Assembly (NCBI GenBank): GCA_933228895.1 | Contig: OW121848.1 | Location: forward strand, 83,471,470-83,535,469 | Source: Platycnemis pennipes | Lineage: Eukaryota > Arthropoda > Insecta > Odonata > Platycnemididae | Direction of reading: 5' to 3' | Length of the DNA stretch: 64,000 nt | Shown here: in pieces, positions 13,707-25,404 of the stretch | Numbering within the stretch: position 1 is the first letter of the stretch | Layout of the letters: each line of letters starts with the position of its first letter | The notes under the pieces: generated by a model | The model's input: only the letters and a program-made list of their open reading frames with translations | What the model was told of the DNA's origin: nothing | The model's database searches: none | Position numbers and translations under genes: made by a program

Positions 13707-14904
13707 TACTGACAGATTTCTTTTGCCTTATATGATGCCTCCACTCAATAAGAGAAAATTTTGCGACACTAACGACATGGGTCATCATGCAGATTATTAT
13801 GCACCGTTTTACGCAATCTAACTCTCCTTACTCGAAGGTATCTACTTCCATCTAGTAACTGGCTCATTCACCCCTTCTGTGACTTCCTACTCATCATTGT
13901 GGGGTCAACCGATCTCGTGAAATCGCAACCATCTGTCGTCGAAACCATTTCTTGCAATCTCAGACTTCACTTGTTTCCTCAATTTAGATCTCATTCCCGA
14001 TGTTCAGACAGTGACCGGGTCGCAATACGTCAGTCGATGCCCGTTCCAATCGGAGATCTTCGAAGCCGAAGGTTTTTTCAGCATGTTTACAATTTGCGTT
14101 CGTAAAGATTTCACGGTTATCTAAGCCGTGCGCGTTCGCCTTCCACGCGAGGGAAGCGTCTCTTTTTTTAAGAAGCCGGGAAGCCGTGTAAGCGCAGAAA
14201 TCCTCGCACCGTAATATAAACGCCCTGGAAACCCCAACCTCCGTGGGACATTTGGTGGTGGGGACGCCAAGGGCAATTTGGGATACCCTCAGCGTACGAG
14301 GAGAGGAGGAGGAAAGGAAGGACCGGGGAAGGGAAGGTAACTTTCGACGGGGGTCGCAAAACGTCGGTAAGACGCACTTTTGCGGCCTTGCGCTTAATGG
14401 TCAAGCAAGTTAAAAAGCCGAAGGAAAACAACAACTTTGGCCTTTGGATCGGCAAGGGAGTGAAGGAAATAGAAAACGGAGAGAGATGGGGAGACGACCG
14501 CAGCCACCTCTTGGTCGCATGCCCCATTTGGCCCAGGTAGTATTACCATCTCCCGTGGCGACGACTTGCCGGAGTGACCACCTGTTGTTGGCGCCTTCCT
14601 GACACTTATATACGCTCCCCCGATCCCCTCACTCTTCACAACCCATTCTCTCGGAGAGAGCCCCTCAGTCGTGCCCTCACTTATAGCCGACCCATTCCCC
14701 GATTTCCTAAGTTGCCCCGATCCTAAGAAAAGCCCTAAACCTTTCCTCGACTGCCCCGTCTATACACCATGTTAGTAGTAATATTTAGTTTTTCGGTACT
14801 CTGAACTGCTTCGGCTGGAGTACCTTATTATGGCATAACGAACTCGCTAGGATGGTTATATCCTAAAGTGTAATCCAACTTACACCGAAGACGCATGCGA
14901 CTTC
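13707..14904. other. Intronic DNA, moderately GC-rich in part
   Basis: No gene is recognised. The part from about 14120 to 14750 is GC- and CpG-richer than its surroundings and carries overlapping short frames on the minus strand (14168-14527, 14394-14639) without family resemblance. Confidence 0.45.
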
Positions 14905-14975
14905 CATTCCCAAGGAAGGATTTATACCCAAAACGCCCAGTTAACCAGGCCGGCGCTTTACCGGGGCCGCCCTAT
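14905..14975 (-). repeat. tRNA-derived SINE head (minus strand)
   Basis: Read on the minus strand it gives a box A-like GGTAAAGCGCCGGCCTGG, then TTAACTGGGCG and a box B-like GGGTATAAATCC. This is the order and spacing of a degenerate tRNA promoter as used by SINEs. It does not fold as an intact tRNA by eye. Confidence 0.45.
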
Positions 14976-17900
14976 ACACAATATTGTGGTTAAATTCCGA
15001 ATCATATTAAACATATGATTAGCATATTCCTGTGTCCTACGACAAAGGATATTTAAAATGCTTCGAACCCCTAAATGACAAGGTGATAATCATAAGGTTC
15101 TAATCGAAATGTTCAACTCAAGGCTGTGTTTTAAGTGAAGACAGATCGCAAGCAGTGTCTGAAGTGTACGTAATTTGAAACATTTAAAAATAATACCATC
15201 AATATTTACTCTCACTGATCACATACTGCTATACATTAAAGACACTTCCCTAATTATTCTTCCCTTCACTCAGGGAATGTAATTTGAACGAAATAAGTTA
15301 ACTAGGGTGGCATGTCTTATTTAGAGGTACGTATAAATACTTAGGACAGTCGGTGCCACCGTAGTTTCAAGCGGTTGTTTTCTGTCCATCCCTTCATACA
15401 CGCCTGACGCGACAAGCCTGCATCGAAATGGGGATTTTACGTAAAATTTCATCATTACAGTCTCTAGTACGTAGCTCATCGTCATCAAAGATCACCGTCA
15501 AAGGTTTTTACGGCAAAAATCATATCTCTGGCCTGTCTTAATTCTAGTTTGCAGCGAATTGAATAAAACGATCGGATACGTCAAAAGCACTCAAAGTTTC
15601 ATTCGGTCCGCGGCACGTTGAAGGACAAAAAAATCCATGAATTGCGTGCCAAGGTTTGGTTTACGAGTAAAACAACTGAAACACGCAAATTTGCCTTTGA
15701 TTCTTTTAGGTTAAATTTAATCGACGATGAATAACGTATAAATTGTCCTATCCATTATCGCGAAGAAAAACCTGATCAGCATTGTCGCTATCGTAATACA
15801 TTAATATCCCTGGTGTGACAGAGGCGATACACGATCCATCTTATTCCTGCATAGCCCTCACAAATGCCCGCGAAACTTGCGTTTCTTGGCAGAGAAGATT
15901 CGACACCTTTCTTATCGTCGTAGGGGATTTGCGGTATTTACTGTAAGAACAGTGTCTATATCTTACCTAAATGATTCTTCGTTTGCTTAGAATTCTCAGC
16001 AAAAACACTCCCATAGTTCTTCTACAGCACACCCTCATCGTTGCCCAGGTTTTGATTATCCTTTTGCTGGATATGAGCGATAAATCTTTGTGGAAACAAT
16101 AAAAAATTAGGTAGGTTAGCCCATAGTATAAGAAAAGAGGAGAAATGACTTCCTGCTGTGAATAAAGGAACAACAAGGAGAAAATATTGTTTTTTTCTAG
16201 AGGAAAAGTTTTCTACCCAGATAAATAAGTGAAAACATTTGTTGGTTGCTATGCTAAACGTTTGGTGAAAACGTTCATTTGGTTGCTATGATGAACGGTA
16301 GGATATAATACCGATGATTTTATGCATAGCCTCTACCCTAATTCTAAAAGTTAAAATAGGCCACGGTTGCCAGGTCGATAACGTGCAAGCCTGGCAACCC
16401 GAACGTCGTTAGTCGTTAGAAGGTCGTTAATTGTTAGACGTTGCATATTTGAAGCACTGAAAACACAAAACTACTACTTGAAGCAAAAATCTATCTATTC
16501 TATCATTCTGAAGGGAAAGGCAAAGCAGTGTTTTCAAGTTCAGATTTTCGTCAACAAAACGTGTCAATGTATCACACCAGTGCCGCCAGAAGCGCTTGCA
16601 AACACCAAACTACGTCGTAGAAGCATAGTTACACGACTCCAGTGCCCATTATCAGCCCCGCGGCAATCGTACATCACCACGCCTGAGTGATGCATTCCTT
16701 CCCGCCATTTTCCCTTCGAATTCCGTTACGTTTCCAGGCACCACCGCGCTCCTAACAGCCCCTCACCAAGTTTTCGGGAACGCCACACACATACGCACAC
16801 AACCTTTTACCGGGAAGGCGAAGGGGGAAAAAAATAGGTTGAAAACCGGGAGGGAGACGTATGCTTCCAAGGCGGCCACTGCCCACGCGATAGCCATAAA
16901 ACCCCAAGTAGAGGGAGGTCTCAGGCAAAAAAAAAGAAGAGACAGAGAGAGAGAGAGAGAAATGTGAGACCGACGTGGTTTCTTTCTCCATTTCCCAGTC
17001 TCTCGATTTCCATAAGGAGGAGGGTCGGAGCAGAGGGTCATAAAAGAGAGTTCCCTCCCTCCCGCTCCCCAGAAATGGAAGAGGAGGGGGAGTGGAGAGG
17101 AGTAAAAGAGAAACCAATCGGGTATTGCGGGGGAGGGTGGTGTGCGAGTGCTTGTGTTTGCAGACTGGGGGGATTGTGGAACTAAGCGGCCGGGGGATCG
17201 AGAGAGGTCAAAACGGGTGGATTTGCGGGAGTTGGCTCCGTTTGTTTGGGTGCTTATATGAGGGAGTGTGTACCGTTTATCTCGTCACCTTACCCTCCCG
17301 CCGTACACTTATCCCTTGAGTCCCTCAAGGACGAGAGGAATTAGCACAAGGGTCGACAGACGGACGAAGGGCTGTCGTTCGAGTGCGCTTCCATAAAAAC
17401 TTCAGTGGAATAAATCAGAGAGTTATGGACGCTGGTGGAGCGATCCTCCTCCTAAAGTTTTACTCGATGAGTATATCGGAAACGTCATAGTCTTCTGCGA
17501 TGATTTATGACGCTCAAAACCTGATATCCCGTTAAGATTGCCATTCCAATTCTCAACTTTTAACTGAGAAGTACTGCAAATGTGTAAGTTTGGACCTATA
17601 ATATCAATATATAGTTTTAACGCCGAGGAACCTGCGTATGCCTCCTCACAAAAGTTAAGGTAGCTTTATTCGTTCTCCTCCTCCGTTCATAGTTCATTGA
17701 GAAATTGTCAATGACGGAAAATTGGTCTCTCCTCCTTTTTGTGACTAATTTGAAAAGATAGCCTCGTGTATCCATTCCTTCAGGCGTACCTACCAGTATA
17801 CCAATCCTTTAAATATCAAATAAATAAATTAGGTAAGCGTTCTGTTTCGCTTTTTTGTGCTTCCTTCGATGAAAAACGGCAAACTCTGAATTATTGCGTA

Positions 17901-18015
17901 CATTCACGGCCAGCTCTTGAAACGGATTAAAACAGTCTGTCTAGAAGCGACAATTTTTTAGCGTTGCTATTGAGCATCTTTTTGCCAACATTGTTCTGCT
18001 GTCTGTATTATGTAA
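14976..18015. other. Intronic DNA with GA-rich tract and a small hairpin
   Basis: No gene is recognised. An imperfect 33-bp direct repeat lies near 16228-16300 (two copies of a GTGAAAAC…TTGGTTGCTATG unit). A perfect 10-bp hairpin (GGTTGCCAGG, 16365-16374, with its complement at 16390-16399) follows. An (AG)n run sits at 16944-16960 within a GA-biased section reaching about 17130. Confidence 0.5.
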
Positions 18016-18137
18016 ATGATGAAATGATTAAATGTCACCGAGAATGTTTCACAATTTTATCTTTAAACTGAATATGATGATGAAATGATTAAATGTCACC
18101 GAGAATGTTTCACAATTTTATCGTTAAACTGAATACA
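18016..18137. repeat. 61-bp tandem duplication
   Basis: Copy 1 (18016-18076) and copy 2 (18077-18137) both start atgatgaaatgattaaatgt and are nearly identical, with a clear substitution (tctttaaa against tcgttaaa) and some drift at the end. This is a recent local duplication with no sign of function. Confidence 0.85.
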
Positions 18138-19592
18138 TTAATTGAACGATGATACCTGAGAATCTAGCTTATCATCAAGAATGAGTTATGAAGAGTGTAC
18201 ATGAATGCATTCCTTACTGCTGTGAAATTCATTCCTGTCATTATTCTCACCCTATGCAGAAAAAAATTATGTAATGGGTAGCTGGCCTGGCTTTGAGAGT
18301 ACGACGAACGGAGAAATATGAAAGAACAAGACTGAGTATTTCAATATGCTAATTCCCAGTTTAAGCTTAACCTCCTAACTCCCTCCCCCCCAAACTCCGT
18401 TCGTGCTTTCTCGAGTGTTTTCTACCCTTCTTCACTCTCTCATTTGCATAAATATTCCGATTGGTTTCTCTTATACGAATTTACTCTCCAGTAATCTCCA
18501 TCCAGTCCGAGGGTGCATCACTTCCGTTATTTGAAAAAAAACTCAATTCATCAAGTGGCAGAGAGAAGTGACCATGGAGAAGAATAAAAACTCAAAGAGG
18601 TAGGAGAGATGTGTAATCAACGAAGGAATACGCGTAATTAAATGCAGGGGCGATGAATAGATAGGAAGAGCGGGGGGTGGGGCATCGATTAATTTTAGGG
18701 TCGGGGGAGGGGGGGGGGGGGTGGAAGAGTAGAGAAGCAGGTGCAAAGCAGGTGGGAGGTGGGGGGAACGAAGTGGGAAATGTGGCGAGAAAAAAAAATA
18801 CAAAGGGAGTGCGCAATCAAAGGGAATGATTTACAAGCCAGACATGAAACAAAGATATAAACATCAATGGCATGGCCGTTTCACTCCCCTTTAACAATCG
18901 TGCTATGCCTCATCATCAGTGGTTATCCCTCTTATGAATGGCTTCACAATGCTATCTTCTCGATTCTTCTTTCATCACTCAATTCACCTCATATTTGCGT
19001 GCATATAGGTATGTCATTTCTTTTCACATCCTTACTAAGAGATATCCAGTTCTCCACTAGATACCAAAGACTGGTGTTTTAGTTTCGCCAAAATTACGTT
19101 ACAAAACTATTTCTAGTGTAAAGTCCGAAAATTCGACATTATCCCATATTTTTCAACGCCCGTTTCTTACAAATTCTGAGCTATTTATTTCTCATCCAAA
19201 ATACTCCGAAAAATATCTCATCATTCCTCCACCCTTTTTCATATACAACTGTTTACCCTCGTTCATTTACAAGTGTTTAGGATACATTTCAAAACTTAAA
19301 GCTCCACGTGATAATGTGAATGTATGTACTTCTGCAGTTAGCCACCTTTTTCTTCACTAATACTGAGTTTCCATGAGTACCTTGAACCATTTCGTGATGT
19401 TTTAGGTAAAAGAAGTTGGTAATGTTCCCTCCTTATGCCGGAGCTTAAATGCCGACTCAGCTCGGTAAGTGGTTGTAGTGTTAGTGGTAGTGGTGGTTAT
19501 GGAGACGATGACCATTTCCACGCAATACAAAGATAAATAGTAGAATGCGTTATGCCTTGAAAACTGTGCGTTCTGAGAGCTTCATCGCTATC
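18138..19592. other. Intronic DNA with G-rich low-complexity tract
   Basis: A G/GA-rich tract occupies about 18655-18800 and includes an uninterrupted run of 13 G at 18709-18721. The rest is AT-rich. The minus-strand frames over the tract (18543-18803 and 18592-18816) are compositional. Confidence 0.5.
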
Positions 19593-19911
19593 CATTAAGA
19601 CAGTGATGGGCAAACTTTTTCAAGAGGGGGGCAAAGGAAAGGAAAAAAAACTTTAGGCGGACCAATATAATTTATTAAAAAATAAAAATGTTAAATTTTA
19701 CAGAATTCTTGTGTTGTTTGTGATACCAATTCCAATTAATGACTGAAATATTATGAAAGAGAATGAGACGAATGAACCTATGACTGCATTTTAAAAAATT
19801 TCTCATAATTTGGATCGAACTGGGAATAGAAATAATGCCGCGCGGGCCGGATAGAACATTTCAGGCCGTATCTGGCCCGCGGACCGTAGTTTTTCCATCG
19901 CTGCATTAAGA
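19593..19911. mobile_element. 303-bp hAT-like non-autonomous DNA element with perfect 8-bp TSD
   Basis: The element body is 19601-19903. It opens with cagtgatgggcaaacttttt and closes with the imperfect inverted counterpart ending ccatcgctg. It is flanked on both sides by cattaaga (19593-19600 and 19904-19911), a perfect 8-bp target-site duplication. Eight-base duplications and CAG…CTG ends are features of hAT transposons. Near the right end there is a GCGGGCCGGA…TCTGGCCCGCGGACC segment. The body is too short for a transposase, so it was moved in trans. Confidence 0.8.
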
Positions 19912-20984
19912 TATGTCACGCTGAGTACCGGAAATAATCATTGCCCTCGTTAGCAGTCCGAAGAAGATAAATTGGTCTTTTACCACTCACAAGCAGTCAT
20001 GAAAAACTCGTGTACCTAGAGTACAGAGGACCTTTTTAGCGCATCATAGTTAACTGGTGCATGAAATGAGTCAGTGATTCTGCATGCGCGTAAACTGCGT
20101 GCGTTAAAAAATCTCCATTCTAATTCCCCCGTGTATCTACAAAATGGAAGGTATACACGAAAAAAATTGCCGCGATTTTAACTTATGCATGTGAAGATTC
20201 TATATCAAACCCGTTCTCCATACTTATCTTTAACACTTCCGGTCATTTAACTGCGAGTCCGACATACGCCCTTAATAATTATTCTTACAAATATCAAGCG
20301 GCTTGAGCTCCCTCGCATAACAATGAAGTGCCCTTGCTTAATCCTATCATATATTACGGGAAAATTACTCATGTCGAAGTAGGGTGTGAATTATGCTAGC
20401 CTTCACAAAACAAAAGTCGCAACAACGCATGCAACCTTAATGGCGCCATCCAAGTTTTCAAGTGCTGAAATATGGTCACTTCTCCGCCAATTCTGGTTGA
20501 CTGCCACGGCACGTTGCCAAGTCTAGATGAAGCTACTAAATACTTATCTAAGACATCACTTTTCGTAACCACGCCTCTTATTTTACGATCACGATGAATC
20601 TATCTTAAGATTTACGAGTGGCATGCGGTTGAAGGTGATTATTGATCTCCCCACCCAAGATTTTACGAACCAGCGACTTTGCTACCCTCTGCGATTGAAC
20701 TGATTTCGAAAGAAATAATGTGGCATAAAACCTACGATACGGATTCGGGACACAGGGATAAAACTATGTGCTCAAATTTATATTCATGTTATTTTCACAT
20801 TGAGGTACCAAACTACGTATTCTGTCCCCGTACTCGTTCAGCAAGTCTAAAAAAACGGAAAACAAAAACTAACAGAAAAGTAGATGACATCAAAATGCAT
20901 TGCGCATTGAGTTAAAAAGTGTTATGACGACGATTGATCAAAGAGGGATGATTTCATTTAAAGGTTTAGCGATGAAAAATATTT
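19912..20984. other. AT-rich intronic DNA, nothing recognised
   Basis: The section contains only short chance frames (for example 20679-20915) and no repeat that I could match elsewhere in the window. Confidence 0.45.
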
Positions 20985-21095
20985 TCCACTGCCTGGGTTC
21001 GACCCCGGGACCTCCTGGAGAGAGGCCATCTTCAACTACTACGCCAACCCGGTCCTCTAGAGAAAGGGGTTTGCGGGTGCTTTTAAGGTACCAAA
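20985..21095 (-). repeat. tRNA-derived SINE head (minus strand)
   Basis: The minus strand reads a box A-like GGGTTGGCGTAGTAGTTGAA, then a box B-like GGTCCCGGGGTCGAACCC about 40 bases later. The box A segment recurs at 42860-42930 (GGGTTGGTGTAGTAG), also on the minus strand, so these are two copies of one family. Confidence 0.5.
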
Positions 21096-23057
21096 TCAGC
21101 GTTCGAACTACCCCTCCGAGAGCTAGCGCACGCCCTTCCCTTCCCACGAGCGCACCGCGTCGACTTCGGCGCGTCAAAGGCGATGATCATCTCCCTCCCC
21201 CCCCCACGTTGCATCCGTCACTCGAGATCCGCTTTGAAGTCCCCGTTCACCTCCCTGTCTCAATCTTCCGTCGGCCGCCCTCTTCCTTTCTATCCATCCT
21301 CCGTTCGCCATCTCACTCTCTCTCTCTCACCCCAGTACTGCCCTCCCTTCTCCCATTCCCACACCACCTTTCATCGGGTGTCTCATGGTCGCAGTCTCGA
21401 CACTATAAATGGCTTACGCATCGCGTATGCTCCCTTGTCTTGAGGTGTGTGCGATGTGGAAGATTTGAGTTTTTTTTTCATGACCATTCCTGAAGTTTAC
21501 CTGGGTCGTTTTTTTCACCGCAGATCTCATTTTGAAATCTCAAATGCTCTGGAATACTGTTATTACTGACGTTAATTCTTCGCTTGTTTTATTCAAATTG
21601 TACTTGTTAGGGTTTTGATGAAACCCGAAATTTTCGGAGCGCAATATTCTTCTCAGCACAATTTCTTTCTGCAAATGGGCGTACTACCCACCTCCCCTGA
21701 CCCCCTCATCCTCCCTTTAAATAGGATAGGATTCTCAAACACGCAATTATAAAAGAAAAACATGAAAAAGTGGTGTTTAATTTCAGCATTTTTGCTATAA
21801 GGCTGAAAAACCGCAGTACGAGAAATGGCGATTTGAAATTTAAATTCTGAGGAATAAGTAGACCAGAAAATTACTCCTTATGTATGTACCTCCAGTTATA
21901 TTCTTTTATCTCCCATGTTCCGTGTGAAGAAGAATGAAACACCCTTGCCATTCTCGCTTCGAAGCATGCATTTAATTTGTTCCTGCAAGCTGCAATCAAT
22001 CAGATGTTATCTCTGAATGACAATCGCGCTGAGGGAAACTGCGCTTTTAACTCGTCAGCAGTTTTAGCTTCGGCAAACATCCGACAAATACTCCAGAGAC
22101 TGCTAATATTCTTGTCCCTTCGTCCTATTCTGAGGCGTTCGGTCTAGACATTAGTGGCATCTTCCTCAGCCAGGGTCCAACCGAAAGGCCTCCATAACTT
22201 CGACTGTCGCCTCGAGGTGATGAGTAGGAGTTCGTATTCCAGCCGAGTTTCAGATAATCGCTTTCGTGGCGCCACGCCTCGCAGGCACCGAAACCAGCCC
22301 AAACTCCCTTCGTGAGGTCACGAAAAACAACGACGCCACGGCCTCTGAATAAAGTCGCGCGAACGTTCCCGAAATCCTCTTCTAAGCTGAGCCCCATCCC
22401 CTCCCCCTAAGCCATGTGCGCAAAGCCTCCCCACTCGGCTCCACCCTCCTCCTCCCAACCCTCTTCCCCCCTTTTTGGCAACCGACTTCATCTCACAGGA
22501 CATCCATCCATCGCATTCCTGGCACGCGCATCCACTAAGATTCGGATCGACTGGGAAAGTGAAAAACGTTCGTCTTTGTCTGCCTTTCCTCGTCTCCGTG
22601 CGCGCATGAAATCCTCTCGGTGGAGGTGGGGTGAGAGAGAGAGAAGATAATCCTCGCCGTACGTGATGGCGTACGGCTTTCCCATCCCCCAGCGATCCCA
22701 CGCATACCGAATCTTTCCGGAGCGCCGCGGTCCAGAACCTATTCTAATGAGGCGGAGCGAGAAGGGCGAGGTGGACCCACGGGAGCGGGATCCGCAGGAG
22801 AAGGAGACAGGCCTACGCGGTCACCGCGCGTGAAAATGTTAATTAGCGGTAAGTGGATGCAGGATCTTCGACTCGGAAAAGGGGAAAATGAAAAGAGGTT
22901 TTGAATTATTCAGCAAGGATTTGACAAGGACATTCTTAGTCCATTGCTGATTTTATTCGGAAGATGGGCAACATTTACCTAAGTCTTGTACAGTAACTAT
23001 TGCCAGGGTAATAACCAATATGTGGCAGGAGCTTAGCCACCGGCGAGAAATATACAC
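21096..23057. other. Intronic DNA with two GC-rich sections
   Basis: CT-rich and CpG-containing sequence lies at about 21096-21440 and 22380-22830, with AT-rich DNA between. A perfect 8-bp hairpin (GCCGTACG at 22656-22663, complement at 22670-22677, six-base loop) is present. The overlapping frames on both strands are compositional and no family is recognised. Confidence 0.45.
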
Positions 23058-23835
23058 AAAGTAGAATGTATGTATGTAAATATGTTCGCCTAAAGCTCCA
23101 GAACCAAATGTAGCACCGGTGCTACACCTTTAAACCTTTAGGAAAATGTTTATTAAATGTCATTCTTGGACATATAATAGGCTACTTTTCTAAAAATTAA
23201 ATGTCCTCGATTCGACCCCAGTTGAGCTAAACGAGTCTCCATAAAAAATACACTTAAAGGTCTTTCTTACAGCATGTTGCCATTTTTTTTCATTTGAAAA
23301 TTTTAATTAGAAATACCTATTGCACAAACTTGAGACGCACAACAGGCGAGAGGTAATTCAATACATTTTCTTATTACTATCGTCGAATTCTGATTTTGGA
23401 TCAAAATTACTAGTGCTTCAGTTATATATGGTGATTGATGGTGATTTTTTCAATCTAAACAGCCCTATCCCCTTGACGACTAATCGTTGCATTATAAAGT
23501 AGAATGTGGGCATGTTTATAAGCATATTCATTCGCCTAAAACTAAAGAATTTAGTCCCCGGATCGACGCCAGACGAGTCAGGGCGTTCCCATAATATGTA
23601 CATGTAAAGGACTTATTGTTTGAGGCAATAATTTGGTTTGCAAATTTTAATTAGAAATAGTCATTGCACAATCTTGAGAAGCACAGTACCCGAAAGATAA
23701 TTCCATAACAATTCTTACTTTTACCGTTGAAGACTGATTTTGGTTAAAATTACCGGAACTTGGAAGATTTCAGCGGAATTTGTTGAGATTTTACTATTTA
23801 AGCATCTATTTCCCACGGCGACCTAAGGCTTTGTT
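23058..23835. repeat. Diverged tandem duplication, period about 438 bp
   Basis: Copy 1 (23058-23495) and copy 2 (from 23496) begin alike with aaagtagaatgt. They share a stretch AAAATTTTAATTAGAAATA, then TATTGCACAAACTTGAGACG against CATTGCACAATCTTGAGAAG, and then a GATTTTGG…AAAATTAC segment. Copy 2 has small deletions and many substitutions, so the event is old. Each copy has a decayed box B-like stretch (CGATTCGACCCC, GGATCGACGCC), so the unit may itself be an old SINE-like repeat. Confidence 0.75.
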
Positions 23836-25360
23836 TACAAATATGTTTTATATGGTTTGTCGACGAGATGTTCGTTTTTGTTTCTCTCTACATATATATT
23901 TGAATTATTTGTGCTGATTTATCGCTACCGCTCTTCGTATGTACACCTTAATTTGATTCTTCGCTGCTAGTATTAGTCTGATTGAAAATAAGGCGACGGT
24001 AAGGGCAAATTCAACTTTTGTAAGATAAATTACTTTGCGATGTTAAGAGTAATATTCTCTCCTTTTGGATCTCCTGTAAAATCACAACTGCCCTATTATT
24101 TCCTTATTTTATCCCTCCCGTTGAGAATCAACGGGCACCTTCCGCTAGTACCTCATAAAAGGCAAAGTAAACGCTGATGTTCATTTGTAATTCAGGTAAA
24201 AATTAGTGAATCTACGGCGTGGTTTCAAAATGGAGCATAATTGCATTGATAGTGAACAACATGAGCCAACAATAAATGCAATATTTATTAATATATTTTA
24301 TTTCAATATCTGGACGGCTAACTTGTGAAGATATCCTCATGCTCACTGATTTATATTCTGGATTCAAGAGCCCCAAATCTTCTCATTGTCGGGATAAGAT
24401 ACTGGCTGAGATTTTTAATTAACATTCCTAATCGCTGCTTGTCATCTGCGAAATGAAACGAGTCATTTTGTCCTAGCAATCGGTCTTTCCTTACTTTTCA
24501 CATGCAATCCTTTCCCCTGCGGCGTTCAATGTATTCTGAACCACGCTCTCCCAAATGCTTCCTTTTTTATTCTTTCCACTGTTACCAAGGACAGGCACCC
24601 CTCGACCCGTCAACCGAAGTTTTACTTGTGCTGCGCGATATCTTGCCCATCCATCGCGTCCGTTCTTCCTCGTGGCAGCGAAAGGCATGTCTCCTTTCAC
24701 ATTTGACGTCGTCGATATTTAAATGACATGGGCGAAGAGGCATGCCAAGGGTGACGGCGATCGAGTCGGCAGCAAAAGCATAATTAATATTAACACCTGT
24801 GAGTGGGAGGGGGTTTTTATATACATTGCTCCTTGAAACTGTGCTAGTGTTCTGGAAGTTATCCGCGGACCTGGCAATGATCATCCTCGTATGCTATCCC
24901 TGATGCGTCGATGCTCGTCCGACCAGTTACACGGATTTTTAGACAATGAGGGAATTGACCTCTCAGGAACTTTCTCGCTGTATTTTGTTTCACTCCATCC
25001 TGTTTACGTAACGGTAAATAGAATAATGATTTATAACAGACAAAAGTGCTGATAATTCAGGAAGTTTTACCTGTCTTGCATATATTCTTTGAACAAATTT
25101 GATGAAAAAATTTAGGGGCTTATTCCAAACTCGGAGTAATTGTTAATGTAATTCCTACCTTTGTGCATGCAAAAAGGTATTTATTTATTTATTTGTGTGT
25201 ACAAGGATTCACTATATGCCCATAATGTACTTAATTATTGCCGTTACATTGTTTTATTTGTTTCTAACATATTCTATTATATTGTTGAAGTCACAGCTAT
25301 TTCCGTAGTTTCCTCAATGGACGAGACCCGGAGCACAAAAAATAAATATTCAATGTCAGA
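23836..25360. other. Intronic DNA, nothing recognised
   Basis: It is AT-rich with small chance frames on both strands at 24490-24880. A short TTTA tract lies at 25178-25194. Confidence 0.45.
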
Positions 25361-25367
25361 ATCGAGC

Positions 25368-25404
25368 AGCTCAGCCGCGAGAATCGAATTCTCGCGGCTG
25401 AGCT
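25368..25404. repeat. Perfect 17-bp inverted repeat with 3-base loop
   Basis: Left arm 25368-25384 (AGCTCAGCCGCGAGAAT) is exactly complementary to right arm 25388-25404 across the loop cga. It abuts the probable 5' end of the LINE copy that follows, and the right arm reads straight into LINE-like leader sequence. A snap-back at the 5' end during reverse transcription would explain it. Confidence 0.9.
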
